A stretch of 64,000 nt of DNA from Ignavibacteriaceae bacterium. Lineage in GTDB: Bacteria > Bacteroidota > Ignavibacteria > Ignavibacteriales > Ignavibacteriaceae. The position numbers were made by a program, and so were the translations under genes. Shown piece by piece: positions 8,410 to 17,950 of this stretch. How positions within the stretch are numbered: position 1 is the stretch's first letter; each line of letters starts with the position of its first letter. The notes beneath the pieces were generated by a model, which saw only the letters and a program-made list of their open reading frames with translations, had not been told where the DNA came from and made no database searches. The stretch spans positions 1 to 64,000 of the forward strand of contig WBUK01000016.1 in NCBI GenBank assembly GCA_008933765.1, written 5' to 3'.

Positions 8410-11400
8410 GTGCTCTCCTTAGAAATCCTGTGTGCCTGAACGCGACAAATGGGTTGGAAAGTACAAAAACTGCAAAATTTTGAACCCCTGGCGGAATTAT
8501 CCGTCAGGGGGAAATTACCCTCGTAAATACCGAGCACCAAATTTTTAATTATATCTTCGGTTTTGGTGATATACTCGCCCCATTTTTCTTCCGCATCCCG
8601 GTGAGTTTCAATATAAGTGCTTTCTGAGCTTCCCTTTTTTACTTTCAGTAAAATATCATTTGTGCCAAATTCTCCTTCTTTATATTTAAGGGAGAAAATA
8701 CGGGGGAAGAGGTATTCTTTCGGATTTTTGAGACTCGAAACCGCCCCATTCACCGAAGCGAGTAGATAGATCGGGATTTGCAGGAGGTATCCTTCATCGA
8801 GGTCTTTTTGGTTATAACTGTTTTTCCCCGATTTATAGTCGATAATTTTATATTCACCGTTTTCTTCTGAAGTATCTATCCGGTCAATTTTTCCCATAAT
8901 GTTTATGTCATAAGTTTTCGGACGGTCATCACTTGTTTTGCCGGTTAATTTAAGATTATTAAAGTTTTCTTCGAACAAATCCGGGGTAAGAGGACGATTT
9001 TCTTTGCTTTCCAACTCGAGATATTTCCAAAGGATAGATTTTTTGGGATCGCCGGCAATGCCGAGAATTTTTTCGGCAGCGAGGAACGATTCCGTTTCAA
9101 GAAAATCTTCAAGTTGCCAGTCCGGTAATTTTTTAGAGTTTTTAGAATCATTAGAATCTTTGGAATTTTCAGATTCATCAGCACTTTTAGGTTTTTTTGC
9201 AATCTCTATCAGATCGTTAAGATATCCGTTTAATTCTTTTTCAGAACTTCCGGCGAGGTGTTTTCTATTTGCTTTCAGTTTGTTGTGAAACGCTTCCAAA
9301 AGCTGATGCAGGATAGTCCCGAACAAAATCGGGTCAAGCTCTTCAGAAGGTGAGCCGGAAGAACTTGCATTCAGGATATCGTTTACAAAGAATTGATAGG
9401 GGCACCGGGCGTATCTCTCCAAAGAAGTGGCGGAAAACGGAAACTTGTTAATTCGTTCAATAATCCGCTGCCCAAGACCGAGATCATCCTCATAATCAAA
9501 GGAAATGTAGCCTGCAAATGCCGAGTCGGTGTTATCACCGTTCAGGTTACACTGTATTTCATAATCTCTTTTTCTATCGCGAATTTCTTCGACGGAGAAA
9601 TTATCGACTTTCTCAAACTCTCCTTTTTCCCAAATTTCGCGCCGGTTATAAATCAGGTTATCGTAGTGCGCCGGTTCAAGTTTTTTAGTTTCAAAAAGCG
9701 CCAGCACTTCCCTTTTGAAGTATGACTGCACATTTTCCTTGTCGCCGGAGCGTTTACAGTTGGAAAGATACAGGTGCGAACTTGGTGTTGCCATCCAGGT
9801 AGATATAGCCTGATAGAAAAGCATCCTTTCGTCAGCGGAGTGTTTTTTAATTTGGTCGAGCACTCCGTCGTACTTAAAAATAGCAGGTTTGTATCGTGTA
9901 GGGAAGTCGCCGTCGTTAAGAGCACAGATGAAAAGATGTTTGAATTTTAATCCTCTTACCTCGTTAGGGGTTGAAATCATCACTCCGGTTTCAGGCTGTT
10001 CGATAAGGTTAAATCGTGTTTCGGCGGCAATTTCGCGCAAAATCTCGAGGTGTTCCGGGTAGGTTTTAATGTCGGCTTCATCATGTTGCGCTGAAATTTC
10101 AAACAGTTTTAAGGCGGCTTTGTAAAAAGAAGAAAGAGCCCGGATGTTAAACAGCGCATTTCCGCCTCTGCCGTCAGCAAAATGAGAAAAATATCCGATT
10201 GAGATTAAAAATTCTTTGAAAGCGAGGGCGAATTCCTCCAGAGTTTGTGGTTTCAAAAGGGGTTGGATATCGTTATAAATTATTTCCATCATATTAAGAG
10301 CCGAAACAAGAATTTCTTTTTCCGCCTCTGCTTTCTTTATTGTCTCCTTCGGTTTTTTGTAGCTGTTTTGTAATTCTTTTTCCAACTCAGAAATTTTCCT
10401 CTTTAGGTGTTTTCGCAGCCGGGTATAATCCCGGCCGATTCCGATATTAGAACATGCGAGTTTAAAATGTTCAGGGTTTCCGTATCTTTTTCTGAAAAAG
10501 TCGAAAGAAAGCACCCTTAAGACAGAATCGTATGAGAAAGATTTTTCGGGTATCGAAAGTAAGTCAAGAAGTGCAGTTACCGAAGGGAAATCGGATGTGC
10601 GGTAGCGGTCTGTGATATTAACAGGAATGCCGTAAGAGTCGAATATTGCTCTAACCCATGGAGTAAAGACTGAGATTTTCTGAAACAGCACACCAATTTC
10701 TGATGCCTGCAGTGATGGGTCTTCAATTAACAGCCTTTTAATTTCTTTTACAACCAGTGTAACTTCGTGGTAGAGATCGTTCCCTTGAATATCGAAAATT
10801 TCACCGGCATTCAGTTTTTCTTTTTTGTTTGGGTTAAAAAGAAATTCTCTGATATGTGTATGAAACGGAGGTTCAACCGATTCTTCTTTAGAGCGGAACC
10901 TTTGAAAACCTTCTCCTAAAAGGAGATTAACAATTTTATCAATTTTTTCGAAAAGATATGGATTAGCGTCAGAATAGTTGAACTCTAAAAAGATTTTATT
11001 ATTAACAGCCGTTGCCAACTCGGCTATCATAATTGCTTCGGGCGAAGTAATTTCGAAAAAATTTTGCATAAAAATTTGGTTCACTTCCGGGAAAATCTCT
11101 TTGAAAGCAACGGGGATTTTTTCCCTGAAAGTTTGAAGTTTGATGTAAACATCACCGACTTCCGCCAATTTTTCCTTGCGGAATTTTTCATCAAGTTTTT
11201 CCCATACCTCCGCCAGCAATTCAGCCTTATCGGGGAAGAGGGGGTTAAGGTCGTTCAGTTTTTGCAAGAAAGCTTTTTGGTCGGTTCCGTTTTCTTTAAA
11301 CTCAGAGATGGTGTTTTTAATCAGTCTATAAACGCCTTTAGCGGGTTTAGGTGGGGTATTTTCTTTGTTAATGAGGATATTATTAATGATTTCGTTGATG

Positions 11401-11660
11401 AAAATATCGTGAAGTTCATCGGGAATAATAGAATATCCGCCTTGAATTTGCATAGCTAATTTCATTGCTAAAGAGCGAATAGTGGTAACGGACACATTCA
11501 CCAAAGGGAAAGAGCGAGCGAGGAATTTTTTAAACTCCCTCATTCTCCGGTTTGTCGGAAAGATAATTAACAACCCGGTAGTTTCGTCAGAATTTTTGTT
11601 TTCTTCGAGGAAAAGATCGAGATCGAAGCCTTTGAAATTTGTCTGAGGAGTGAGAATCAT
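8388..11660 (-). CDS. AddB-like PD-(D/E)XK nuclease with iron-sulfur cysteines
   Basis: A 1090-residue protein of the UvrD-like/AddB class. The C-terminal nuclease domain shows IDRIDTSEENGEYKIIDYKSG, where Asp and Asp-x-Lys form the PD-(D/E)XK active site. Cysteines in RYARCPYQFFV and in CSFCTFQPIC are spaced as in AddB-type 4Fe-4S nucleases. The N-terminus (TGLLIIFPTNRRMREFKK) lacks a Walker A P-loop, so the helicase half is probably not an active ATPase. Such proteins normally work with an AddA/RecB-like partner in double-strand-break repair, but no partner gene is adjacent. A short low-complexity Asp/Ser/Lys insert (near 9130-9180) precedes the nuclease domain. Confidence 0.8.
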   Translation of the reverse strand: MILTPQTNFKGFDLDLFLEENKNSDETTGLLIIFPTNRRMREFKKFLARSFPLVNVSVTTIRSLAMKLAMQIQGGYSIIPDELHDIFINEIINNILINKENTPPKPAKGVYRLIKNTISEFKENGTDQKAFLQKLNDLNPLFPDKAELLAEVWEKLDEKFRKEKLAEVGDVYIKLQTFREKIPVAFKEIFPEVNQIFMQNFFEITSPEAIMIAELATAVNNKIFLEFNYSDANPYLFEKIDKIVNLLLGEGFQRFRSKEESVEPPFHTHIREFLFNPNKKEKLNAGEIFDIQGNDLYHEVTLVVKEIKRLLIEDPSLQASEIGVLFQKISVFTPWVRAIFDSYGIPVNITDRYRTSDFPSVTALLDLLSIPEKSFSYDSVLRVLSFDFFRKRYGNPEHFKLACSNIGIGRDYTRLRKHLKRKISELEKELQNSYKKPKETIKKAEAEKEILVSALNMMEIIYNDIQPLLKPQTLEEFALAFKEFLISIGYFSHFADGRGGNALFNIRALSSFYKAALKLFEISAQHDEADIKTYPEHLEILREIAAETRFNLIEQPETGVMISTPNEVRGLKFKHLFICALNDGDFPTRYKPAIFKYDGVLDQIKKHSADERMLFYQAISTWMATPSSHLYLSNCKRSGDKENVQSYFKREVLALFETKKLEPAHYDNLIYNRREIWEKGEFEKVDNFSVEEIRDRKRDYEIQCNLNGDNTDSAFAGYISFDYEDDLGLGQRIIERINKFPFSATSLERYARCPYQFFVNDILNASSSGSPSEELDPILFGTILHQLLEAFHNKLKANRKHLAGSSEKELNGYLNDLIEIAKKPKSADESENSKDSNDSKNSKKLPDWQLEDFLETESFLAAEKILGIAGDPKKSILWKYLELESKENRPLTPDLFEENFNNLKLTGKTSDDRPKTYDINIMGKIDRIDTSEENGEYKIIDYKSGKNSYNQKDLDEGYLLQIPIYLLASVNGAVSSLKNPKEYLFPRIFSLKYKEGEFGTNDILLKVKKGSSESTYIETHRDAEEKWGEYITKTEDIIKNLVLGIYEGNFPLTDNSARGSKFCSFCTFQPICRVQAHRISKESTTQQTTH

Positions 11661-11789
11661 AACAATTAAACCCTTTTATAAAATGCGTTGTTAAAATAAT
11701 GCCGGGGCGAATTAACTCCAAAACTAAAATGAAGTAAAAAAAAACGGAACAAATGATAACCTTGACTGTAATCGGAAAATATAGTTAAC

Positions 11790-11820
11790 TTGACCCGTTG
11801 ATTTGAAATTTTTATTTTAC
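11790..11820 (+). promoter_or_regulatory. Candidate promoter for the 11843 gene
   Basis: TTG at 11790-11792, then 20 nt, then TATTTTAC at 11813-11820, close to the Bacteroidota TTG-N20-TAnnTTTG pattern (last two bases differ). The start codon follows 22 nt downstream. Confidence 0.4.
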
Positions 11821-11842
11821 AAGATAAAAAATAAGAAAAAAA

Positions 11843-12481
11843 ATGAAAAAGATAGCATTGTTCCTTTTAATCAGCCCGATTTGGCTGTTTGCACAGAAGA
11901 TTGGCGATATAGCGCCACCTGAGCCGCCAAAGATTTTTCCCCCGAATACTTTGGGTGTAGATATTATGATCGGAGAAGGGGGTTTTGGTTTGGGCGGTTT
12001 TTACCGGAACAATCTGAGCGAGGATTTCACCTGGTTTGCAGATTTATCTTTCAGTGAAGTAAAAGACGACAGAGAATTTGAATATATAGACTACTGGGGT
12101 CGTGTAATAGTAGTGGGTAAGAAGAACCGGATATTTCAAATGCCGCTATACACGGGGCTACAATACCGTTTATTTTCAGAGTCCTTAACCGATAATCTAC
12201 GCCCCTATTTAACGATTGGCGCGGGCCCCAATTTTGTTCTGACCACCCCTTATGATACCGAGTTTTTCAGTGCGTTTGGTTCGGCACAGTTTAAGGTAGC
12301 CGTTGGAGGATATGCAGGTATAGGTGCAAACTTTGGAATCAATGAGAAGAATCTGTTAGGTTTGAATGTTCGTTATTACTACTCGCACCTTTTTGGCGTT
12401 GGGGTAGAGGGGATGGAAAATATATATAAAGAGAATCTTTCGGGCATCTATCTTACCATTACTCTTGGAACAATGTTCTGA
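11843..12481 (+). CDS. Predicted outer-membrane beta-barrel protein, unknown function
   Basis: A 212-residue protein with a signal peptide (KKIALFLLISPIWLFAQ, cleavage after Ala or Gln near residue 17). The remainder is rich in alternating hydrophobic and aromatic residues and glycine turns (LGVDIMIGEGGFGLGGFY, PLYTGLQYRLF, YAGIGANFGI), and it ends in a phenylalanine (LTITLGTMF), the classic signal for outer-membrane barrel assembly. About eight strands fit the length. No recognised family or motif gives a function. It stands alone between a leftward nuclease gene and a rightward peptidase gene. Confidence 0.65.
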   Translation: MKKIALFLLISPIWLFAQKIGDIAPPEPPKIFPPNTLGVDIMIGEGGFGLGGFYRNNLSEDFTWFADLSFSEVKDDREFEYIDYWGRVIVVGKKNRIFQMPLYTGLQYRLFSESLTDNLRPYLTIGAGPNFVLTTPYDTEFFSAFGSAQFKVAVGGYAGIGANFGINEKNLLGLNVRYYYSHLFGVGVEGMENIYKENLSGIYLTITLGTMF

Positions 12482-12792
12482 TTCCGGTGTGCCAAAACTA
12501 AGGGAGGGGAAAGTAATTAAAAATACGGCATTAAGGGTAAGTATTTGAGGGGAAGTGTTTATTTACCTGCCATTACGCACGGAAGTTCGTTCTAAATCCG
12601 GATTTTTGTTCTAAACCCGAGGAAAATGTTCTTATTGGGGAGACTTCATTCTGAATCCCAAAGTTCTTTTATAAGGGTATTAGCAGATAAAACAGAGACA
12701 GAGTAACAGTTTGTAAAAACCGCTGAATCAGATGAAATGAATAATCGAAGAAAGTGCCAAAATAAAGTGAGTAACTTCTGCTGAGGTTTGCA
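12482..12792. other. 311-bp intergenic region with short degenerate repeats
   Basis: No coding frame is recognised. Three related stretches occur: TTCGTTCTAAATCCGGA near 12586, TTTGTTCTAAACCCGAGG near 12605, and TTCATTCTGAATCCC near 12645. They look like a decayed local duplication. No convincing terminator or promoter was found. Confidence 0.35.
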
Positions 12793-13911
12793 ATGGATAG
12801 TGTGCTTCACGGCATTTACAACAATTACGAGCTTTACAAAGAAAAAGGCTTCAGAGAGCGATACTACACTCACCGCGAAATGATCGAAAGGCTCACGCAG
12901 TATGAGAACAATGGCTTATTCTCAATTTCAACTGCGGGTTTCTCGGTTGAGGGGCGTGAATTAAAATTGATAAAAACCGGCAGCGGCTCAACAAAAGTAT
13001 TCATGTGGGCACAAATGCACGGTGATGAACCTACCGCAAACTCAGCACTTTTTGATCTTCTAAATTTTTTATCACACCCATTAGAGGGTGAAAAACTTCG
13101 GGACCTTATTTTAAGTAACATCTCGTTGTGGCTGATGCCGATGGTGAACCCTGACGGAGCTGAAAGATTCAAGAGAGAAAATGCGCTAAAAAAAGACTTA
13201 AACAGGGACGCCCGGGAGCTTTCGATGCCCGAATCGCGTGCGCTGATGGGGGCATTCAAAAGTATATCTCCACACTTTGCGTTTAATCTTCATGATCAGG
13301 GCAGGGCACATGCCGTTGGCAGAACGGGGCGCTCGGCGACCATTTCATTTTTAGCGCCACCACCGGATAGTTCGGGGAGCACCCCTAAAAACCGCTTCGC
13401 AGCAATTCAGTTAATTTCTTCGCTGATATCGGTTTTGGGTGAGGTAATCCCGAATAACATCGGAAGATACAGCGACGATTACGAACCGCGGGCTTTTGGT
13501 GATTCGTTTCAGGCGATGGGTGCGGCAACAATTCTGGTTGAAAGCGGAGGGTGGCAATTCGATCTTTTACGAACATTTCAAAGGCGGCTTAACTTCCTTC
13601 TTTTTATTGCGGGGCTGCAGTCGATTGCAACTGAAGAGTATAAAGAATGGGGCAGGGCGCTTTACAACTCGTTGCCAAAAAACAGAAAACTGCTTTACGA
13701 CGCCTTCATCCCCGGGGAGGGTGAAAACGGTGAGAAAAAGAACATCGGGCTGATACTTAAAGAAGAAGTAAACCGGCGAACCCGTGAAGTGGGCTACAAA
13801 TGGAAAGTGAAAGCTTCCGGTAAACTGAACGGGCGGGCAGGCTACAAAGAATTTAATTCAGATAATATGCCGCAACCGGGCACTTATTTCGATCCAAAAC
13901 TTCCGGTCTGA
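12793..13911 (+). CDS. M14-family zinc carboxypeptidase
   Basis: A 372-residue metallopeptidase-like protein without a clear signal peptide. The zinc ligands fit His76 and Glu79 in WAQMHGDEPTA and His167 in FNLHDQGRAH; Glu250 in ATILVESGGW fits the catalytic glutamate. NPDGAERFKRENALKKDLNRD contains the usual substrate-binding Asn-Arg pair of the family. It would remove C-terminal residues from peptides or act on murein peptides or acylated amino acids, but the substrate cannot be read from sequence. The last 11 codons and the stop are duplicated downstream (see 13873). The gene upstream of it encodes an unrelated barrel protein. Confidence 0.85.
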   Translation: MDSVLHGIYNNYELYKEKGFRERYYTHREMIERLTQYENNGLFSISTAGFSVEGRELKLIKTGSGSTKVFMWAQMHGDEPTANSALFDLLNFLSHPLEGEKLRDLILSNISLWLMPMVNPDGAERFKRENALKKDLNRDARELSMPESRALMGAFKSISPHFAFNLHDQGRAHAVGRTGRSATISFLAPPPDSSGSTPKNRFAAIQLISSLISVLGEVIPNNIGRYSDDYEPRAFGDSFQAMGAATILVESGGWQFDLLRTFQRRLNFLLFIAGLQSIATEEYKEWGRALYNSLPKNRKLLYDAFIPGEGENGEKKNIGLILKEEVNRRTREVGYKWKVKASGKLNGRAGYKEFNSDNMPQPGTYFDPKLPV

Positions 13912-13984
13912 ATAAAATACGGACGAAGCTTGCCGGAGAAATGAACAACCGGGCACTTATTTCGATCCAAAACTTCCAATCTGA
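13873..13984 (+). repeat. Duplicated 3' end of the M14 gene
   Basis: The 32 bp at 13873-13904 recur exactly at 13946-13977 (73-bp period), and similarity continues through the stop codon into the following bases with a few changes. The second copy lies wholly outside the gene and is not translated as part of it. Confidence 0.9.
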
Positions 13985-14164
13985 TTAAAGTCGGGACGAT
14001 ACTTATAAGAGAAGTGAGACACCGGCACCGGTTTCGATCAGAATCGTCAAATCTCACAGATCACATCTTATCAACTGATCAAATAAAAAACACCTTCTGT
14101 TTTTGTGTGTTACGAATAAATTGATCATTTTTAAGAATGGAATATTCTACTTTTCTGAAAAGAA

Positions 14165-14728
14165 ATGACGATTAAATACGACGGCGATCTTTACGCGGAT
14201 TTTGAACGGGAAGCTGTTCCCCATATGGACGCATTGTACAATTTTGCATTGCGTATGACGGGTGATTCGGATGAAGCGAGTGATTTGGTGCAAGATACTT
14301 ACATGCGTGCCTTTCGGTTTTTCGATAAATTTGAGAAAGGAACCAACTGTAAGGCGTGGCTGTTCAGAATAATGAAGAACACTTACATCAACAACTATCG
14401 AAAAAAGACCAAAGAACCGGAAAGATACGACTACGAAGAGGTTGAAAATTACTACGAGAATGTGAAACCATCTTCAACGGAAGACGCTCATCTGGAGAAG
14501 GAAATTTTCGATAATTTGCTTGATGACCAGATTGCAACCGCAATTTCTTCACTTCCGGAAGACTTCAGAACCGTGGTGATACTTGCAGATATTGAAGGCT
14601 ACACTTACGAAGAAATTGCCGATTTTATCGATTGTCCCGTGGGGACTGTGCGCTCGCGCCTTCACAGAGCGAGGAAAATGTTATACGCAAAACTTTACGA
14701 TTACGCCGGATCAAAAGGATATGTTTAG
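14165..14728 (+). CDS. ECF-type RNA polymerase sigma factor
   Basis: A 187-residue sigma-70 family protein of the extracytoplasmic-function group. Region 2 appears as YNFALRMTGDSDEASDLVQDTYMRAFRFFDKF with the core-binding DxVQDTY motif; region 4 is SLPEDFRTVVILADIEGYTYEEIADFIDCPVGTVRSRLHRAR, a helix-turn-helix that reads the -35 element. The linker between the regions is acidic. It redirects RNA polymerase to stress or envelope genes. The putative anti-sigma gene begins 11 bp after its stop, so both are made together, the usual arrangement for feedback control. Confidence 0.92.
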   Translation: MTIKYDGDLYADFEREAVPHMDALYNFALRMTGDSDEASDLVQDTYMRAFRFFDKFEKGTNCKAWLFRIMKNTYINNYRKKTKEPERYDYEEVENYYENVKPSSTEDAHLEKEIFDNLLDDQIATAISSLPEDFRTVVILADIEGYTYEEIADFIDCPVGTVRSRLHRARKMLYAKLYDYAGSKGYV

Positions 14729-14739
14729 GTTCTGGAACG

Positions 14740-15087
14740 ATGAAAGATCGGAAGAAAAGAGAAGAATACGCCACTTTGACAGCTGCTTTAGCTGACGGTG
14801 AGATACAAGATGACGCACTAAGGGCAGAAGTGGAGCTGTTAATCAGCACCGACCCTTATATTCGTGCGGAATATATAGTTCAGAAGAGTGTGAAATCAGC
14901 CGTAAAACAGAAATGCACTTACCATAGTTGCGGGAGTGAGCTGAAAAAGTGTATTTTAGAGGAAATTAAATCGTTCTGCAGTAAGAACAGAAGTGATATA
15001 GAAAATCTGCTTTACCGTTGCAGAACGGGAGTTGTCGGCAGGCTGTTCAGACGAAAGCTAAACGCAATAAAAAGGGTTTTTAACTGA
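14740..15087 (+). CDS. Putative anti-sigma factor partner of the ECF sigma gene
   Basis: A 115-residue protein starting at ATG 14740, 11 bp after the sigma gene stop; the reading frame stays open further upstream only by overlapping the sigma gene. The N-terminus LTAALADGEIQDDALRAEVE followed by a DPYIRAEYIVQKSVKSA segment resembles the short helical sigma-binding domain of RsrA-like anti-sigma factors (DGEL...DP..RAEY pattern). Cysteines at CTYHSC, KKC and SFC could bind metal or sense redox, but the classic HxxxCxxC zinc motif is absent. No membrane segment is visible, so it would act in the cytoplasm. The assignment rests mainly on position and this weak resemblance. Confidence 0.55.
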   Translation: MKDRKKREEYATLTAALADGEIQDDALRAEVELLISTDPYIRAEYIVQKSVKSAVKQKCTYHSCGSELKKCILEEIKSFCSKNRSDIENLLYRCRTGVVGRLFRRKLNAIKRVFN

Positions 15088-15176
15088 TTTCAGTTTTTGG
15101 CAGGTCTTGTTTATTGGCTGGTTGCAATTTTTTGAACAGGACTTGTGTATTAACAAATCTTAAATTTTTAACGGGT

Positions 15177-15271
15177 TTTATTAATTAGCAGATCATGTTT
15201 TCAACCTCGATTCCCCGTCGGTTCTGCGATCGGGTATGAGGATTTATTAATTAACAGATCATGTTTTCAAC
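15177..15271 (+). repeat. 29-bp direct repeat upstream of the universal stress gene
   Basis: TTTATTAATTAGCAGATCAT and the following nine bases at 15177-15205 recur at 15243-15271 with one mismatch, a 66-bp period. The right copy ends 21 bp before the universal stress protein ATG. Confidence 0.85.
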
Positions 15272-15292
15272 TGATATTAAAAGAGGCATAAA

Positions 15293-15760
15293 ATGGCACA
15301 TTTAGCTAATTTGAAGCAGATATTGTTCCCGACAGATTTCAGTAAGTATTCAATGGCTGCAGCCGAGTATGCAGTTGACAGAGCGAAAAAATACGGTGCG
15401 ACAATTCATGTGTTGCATGTGGTTGAAGATTTTAAGCCTATACTTGCTATCAGAACCTTCGATCTAACACAGGAAAAGATCGAAAACGAAATGACAGAGC
15501 AGGCAAACCGTCAGCTTGAGGAATGTATTAAAGATACCACCGAAAAATTTGGCGAAGTAAATTTCAAAAAAGCGATCAGGTTCGGGGTAAGCCATGCAGA
15601 AATCGTAAAATATGCCGCCGAAAACGATATTGACCTGATAGTAATTGCAACCCAGGGAAAAACGGGGTTGTTGCATACTTTATTAGGAAGTGTAGCGGAA
15701 AAAGTTATCAGGCACTCCGATTGCCCTGTTTTAGTTATAACACCTAAAAGAGAAGGTTAA
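15293..15760 (+). CDS. Universal stress protein, UspA family
   Basis: A 155-residue single-domain cytosolic protein. The N-terminus QILFPTDFSKYSMAAAEYAV and the C-terminal ATP-binding motif GKTGLLHTLLGSVAEKVIRHSDCPVLVI are the diagnostic UspA parts; the G-x2-G-x9-G-S pattern suggests an ATP-binding member. It probably supports survival under stress, by family. An AAGAGG ribosome-binding site precedes the ATG, and a strong terminator follows 33 bp after the stop, so it is a single-gene unit. Confidence 0.9.
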   Translation: MAHLANLKQILFPTDFSKYSMAAAEYAVDRAKKYGATIHVLHVVEDFKPILAIRTFDLTQEKIENEMTEQANRQLEECIKDTTEKFGEVNFKKAIRFGVSHAEIVKYAAENDIDLIVIATQGKTGLLHTLLGSVAEKVIRHSDCPVLVITPKREG

Positions 15761-15793
15761 CTGTAACTCCCTTCCTCTAAATATTTATAAAAT

Positions 15794-15820
15794 AAAGCCC
15801 GTTGCGAGCGGGCTTTTTTT
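15794..15820 (+). terminator. Rho-independent terminator after the universal stress gene
   Basis: AAAGCCCG pairs with CGGGCTTT across a 7-nt loop and runs into a stretch of T. The rest of the 301-bp gap to the helicase gene holds only a small palindrome, GGTATAGATACC at 15983-15994, of unknown meaning. Confidence 0.9.
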
Positions 15821-16061
15821 ATTGTGTTTTTTTATGGAGTGAAAAAGAAGTAAATTTAAAGATGGTTTTTTGATATTTCCGGAAAATGAGCCTGTAAGAG
15901 CGGCAATTGGTGCATAACTCCCACCCGTTATTGATCTCCGGATCCCCCTGAAATTTCAACTCCAGGAAAAAACATTTCGACAGGTATAGATACCCGTTTT
16001 AAATAAGAAACATCGGCGTTTAATGTTTAATCGCATTGGGTTGCCATCATAGAAAGAAAAC

Positions 16062-17876
16062 ATGTTCAAAGAAATTGGCGTAGCAGATAATATTGTAAAA
16101 GCGATAACAGAAATTGGTTTTGAAACCCCAACCCGTGTGCAGCAGGAGGTTATTCCTCTGTTGTTAGAAGACAGGGGGCGGGATATAATAGCACTTGCGC
16201 AGACAGGCACGGGCAAAACCGCAGCGTTCGGGATACCGATACTTCAGAATCTTGATGTGAAAAAGAAAAAAGTACAGGTTTTGATTTTGAGTCCCACGAG
16301 GGAACTTTGCCTGCAGATTGCAGATGATATTGCGGATTATGCTAAGTATATTGAGGGCGTAAAGGTTGCGGCTGTGTTTGGCGGAGCGAGCATGGAGCGG
16401 CAGATAAAAGCCGTGAAAAGCGGTGCACAGATTGTTTCGGCAACGCCGGGGAGATTGCTCGATCTGATTAACAGGGGTGTTATTAACATAATGGAAGTGG
16501 ATACCGTTGTGCTTGATGAAGCCGACGAAATGCTTAACATGGGCTTTCGGGATGATTTAGTGGCTATTCTTGCCGAAACACCCGAAGATAAAAATATGCT
16601 CCTTTTTTCTGCTACTATGCCGGAAGAGATAAACAGAATAGTTAAAAACTATATGGACGAGCCGGTTGAAATAGTGATTGGGAAGAAAAACTCCGGCGCA
16701 GAAAATGTTGAGCATATATGCTACATGGTTTACGCAAAAGAAAGATACTTGGCACTGAAAAGAATTGTTGATTTTAACCCGGAAATTTACGGCATTATTT
16801 TCTGCAGAACGAGGAGGGAAACTCAAGAGGTGGCTGACCATCTGATGAGAGACGGGTATAACGCAGATGCACTTCACGGCGACCTTTCACAAGCCCAGAG
16901 AGACCAGGTAATGAACAAGTTCAGAATTAAGCATCTGCAGTTGCTGGTTGCAACCGATGTTGCCGCCCGCGGTTTGGATGTTGATAACTTAACGCACATT
17001 ATAAACTACAGCCTGCCGGAGGAACTTGAACTTTACACACACCGCAGCGGACGCACAGGGCGGGCAGGAAGGGTTGGAACTTCGATTGTTATCGCGACCA
17101 TAAAAGAGAAACATCTGCTGAAAAAAATTGAGAAACAAATCAACAAAAAGTTCACCACGGCAGAAATGCCCGACGGAAAAAAGATTTGTGAAAGACAACT
17201 TTTCCACCTGATAGACAGGATGGAGAAAGTTGAAGTTGACCACTCGCAAATTGAAGCTTATTTGCCGGATATTAACAGAAAATTGGAGTGGTTAGAGAGA
17301 GACGAACTGATTATGAAGTTTGTTTCTGTGGAATTTAACCGCTTCTTAGACTACTACAAGAACACACCTGAACTTTCCGTGCAAAAGGATGTGAAGAGCA
17401 CGGGTAAATCTTTCAGGGATGAGGTTAATTTCAAGAGATTTTTCATCAATCTTGGGAAGACTGATAATCTTAAGCCCGGTACTTTGATGGGTTTGATTAA
17501 CGATTTTACCGGTTTTGCGGATATACAGATTGGTGAAATTGATATACAGAGGAATTTTTCTTTCTTTCAGGCGGATTCCGAGTATTCTGATACTATAATT
17601 TCGGCTTTTGAGAATAAGGATTACAGAGGTCGTGAAATTTCCGTTGAACTTTCAGAGAACAATAGGCGTGGCAATTCGGACAGAAGAGGCGACCGGCAAT
17701 TCAGCGGTGGCAAGAAGCGCTTTTCACGCGGCTTCTCCGGTGGCAGCGGGAGGTCAGGCGGAGGCTCAGGGCGTGGGTTCGGGTTCGGTAAATCAAGGCG
17801 TTTTGAAGAGTTCAACCGTAAAGAGAGGAAGTTCGAAGGCAGAAAAAGAGGGAAAAGCGGTAAAAAAGAGTATTAA
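16062..17876 (+). CDS. DEAD-box ATP-dependent RNA helicase (CsdA/DeaD-like)
   Basis: A 604-residue RNA helicase. Motifs in order: Q motif (TPTRVQQEVIP), Walker A (AQTGTGKT), PTREL, TPGR, DEAD (VLDEADEML), SAT, then in the second RecA domain FCRTRRE, ATDVAARGLDVD and HRSGRTGRAG. Residues about 465-550 fit the DbpA-type RNA-binding domain seen in CsdA/DeaD. The last 55 residues are a Gly-Arg-Ser-rich tail. It unwinds short RNA duplexes in ribosome assembly or mRNA turnover. The upstream gap of about 240 bp after the terminator could be a long leader, as in cold-induced helicase genes, but no known leader motif is seen. Confidence 0.93.
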   Translation: MFKEIGVADNIVKAITEIGFETPTRVQQEVIPLLLEDRGRDIIALAQTGTGKTAAFGIPILQNLDVKKKKVQVLILSPTRELCLQIADDIADYAKYIEGVKVAAVFGGASMERQIKAVKSGAQIVSATPGRLLDLINRGVINIMEVDTVVLDEADEMLNMGFRDDLVAILAETPEDKNMLLFSATMPEEINRIVKNYMDEPVEIVIGKKNSGAENVEHICYMVYAKERYLALKRIVDFNPEIYGIIFCRTRRETQEVADHLMRDGYNADALHGDLSQAQRDQVMNKFRIKHLQLLVATDVAARGLDVDNLTHIINYSLPEELELYTHRSGRTGRAGRVGTSIVIATIKEKHLLKKIEKQINKKFTTAEMPDGKKICERQLFHLIDRMEKVEVDHSQIEAYLPDINRKLEWLERDELIMKFVSVEFNRFLDYYKNTPELSVQKDVKSTGKSFRDEVNFKRFFINLGKTDNLKPGTLMGLINDFTGFADIQIGEIDIQRNFSFFQADSEYSDTIISAFENKDYRGREISVELSENNRRGNSDRRGDRQFSGGKKRFSRGFSGGSGRSGGGSGRGFGFGKSRRFEEFNRKERKFEGRKRGKSGKKEY

Positions 17877-17899
17877 AGGGACGGATTTTACCTTTTGAC

Positions 17900-17930
17900 T
17901 TGAAAAAGGGAAAAATCTTCCGTATATTTA
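17900..17930 (+). promoter_or_regulatory. Candidate promoter for the zinc-ribbon/rpsU operon
   Basis: TTG at 17900-17902, a 20-nt spacer, and TATATTTA at 17923-17930 fit the Bacteroidota consensus except for the last base. The start codon at 17951 is only 20 nt downstream, implying a very short leader. Confidence 0.5.
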
Positions 17931-17950
17931 AAGGCTAAATTTTTAATTAT

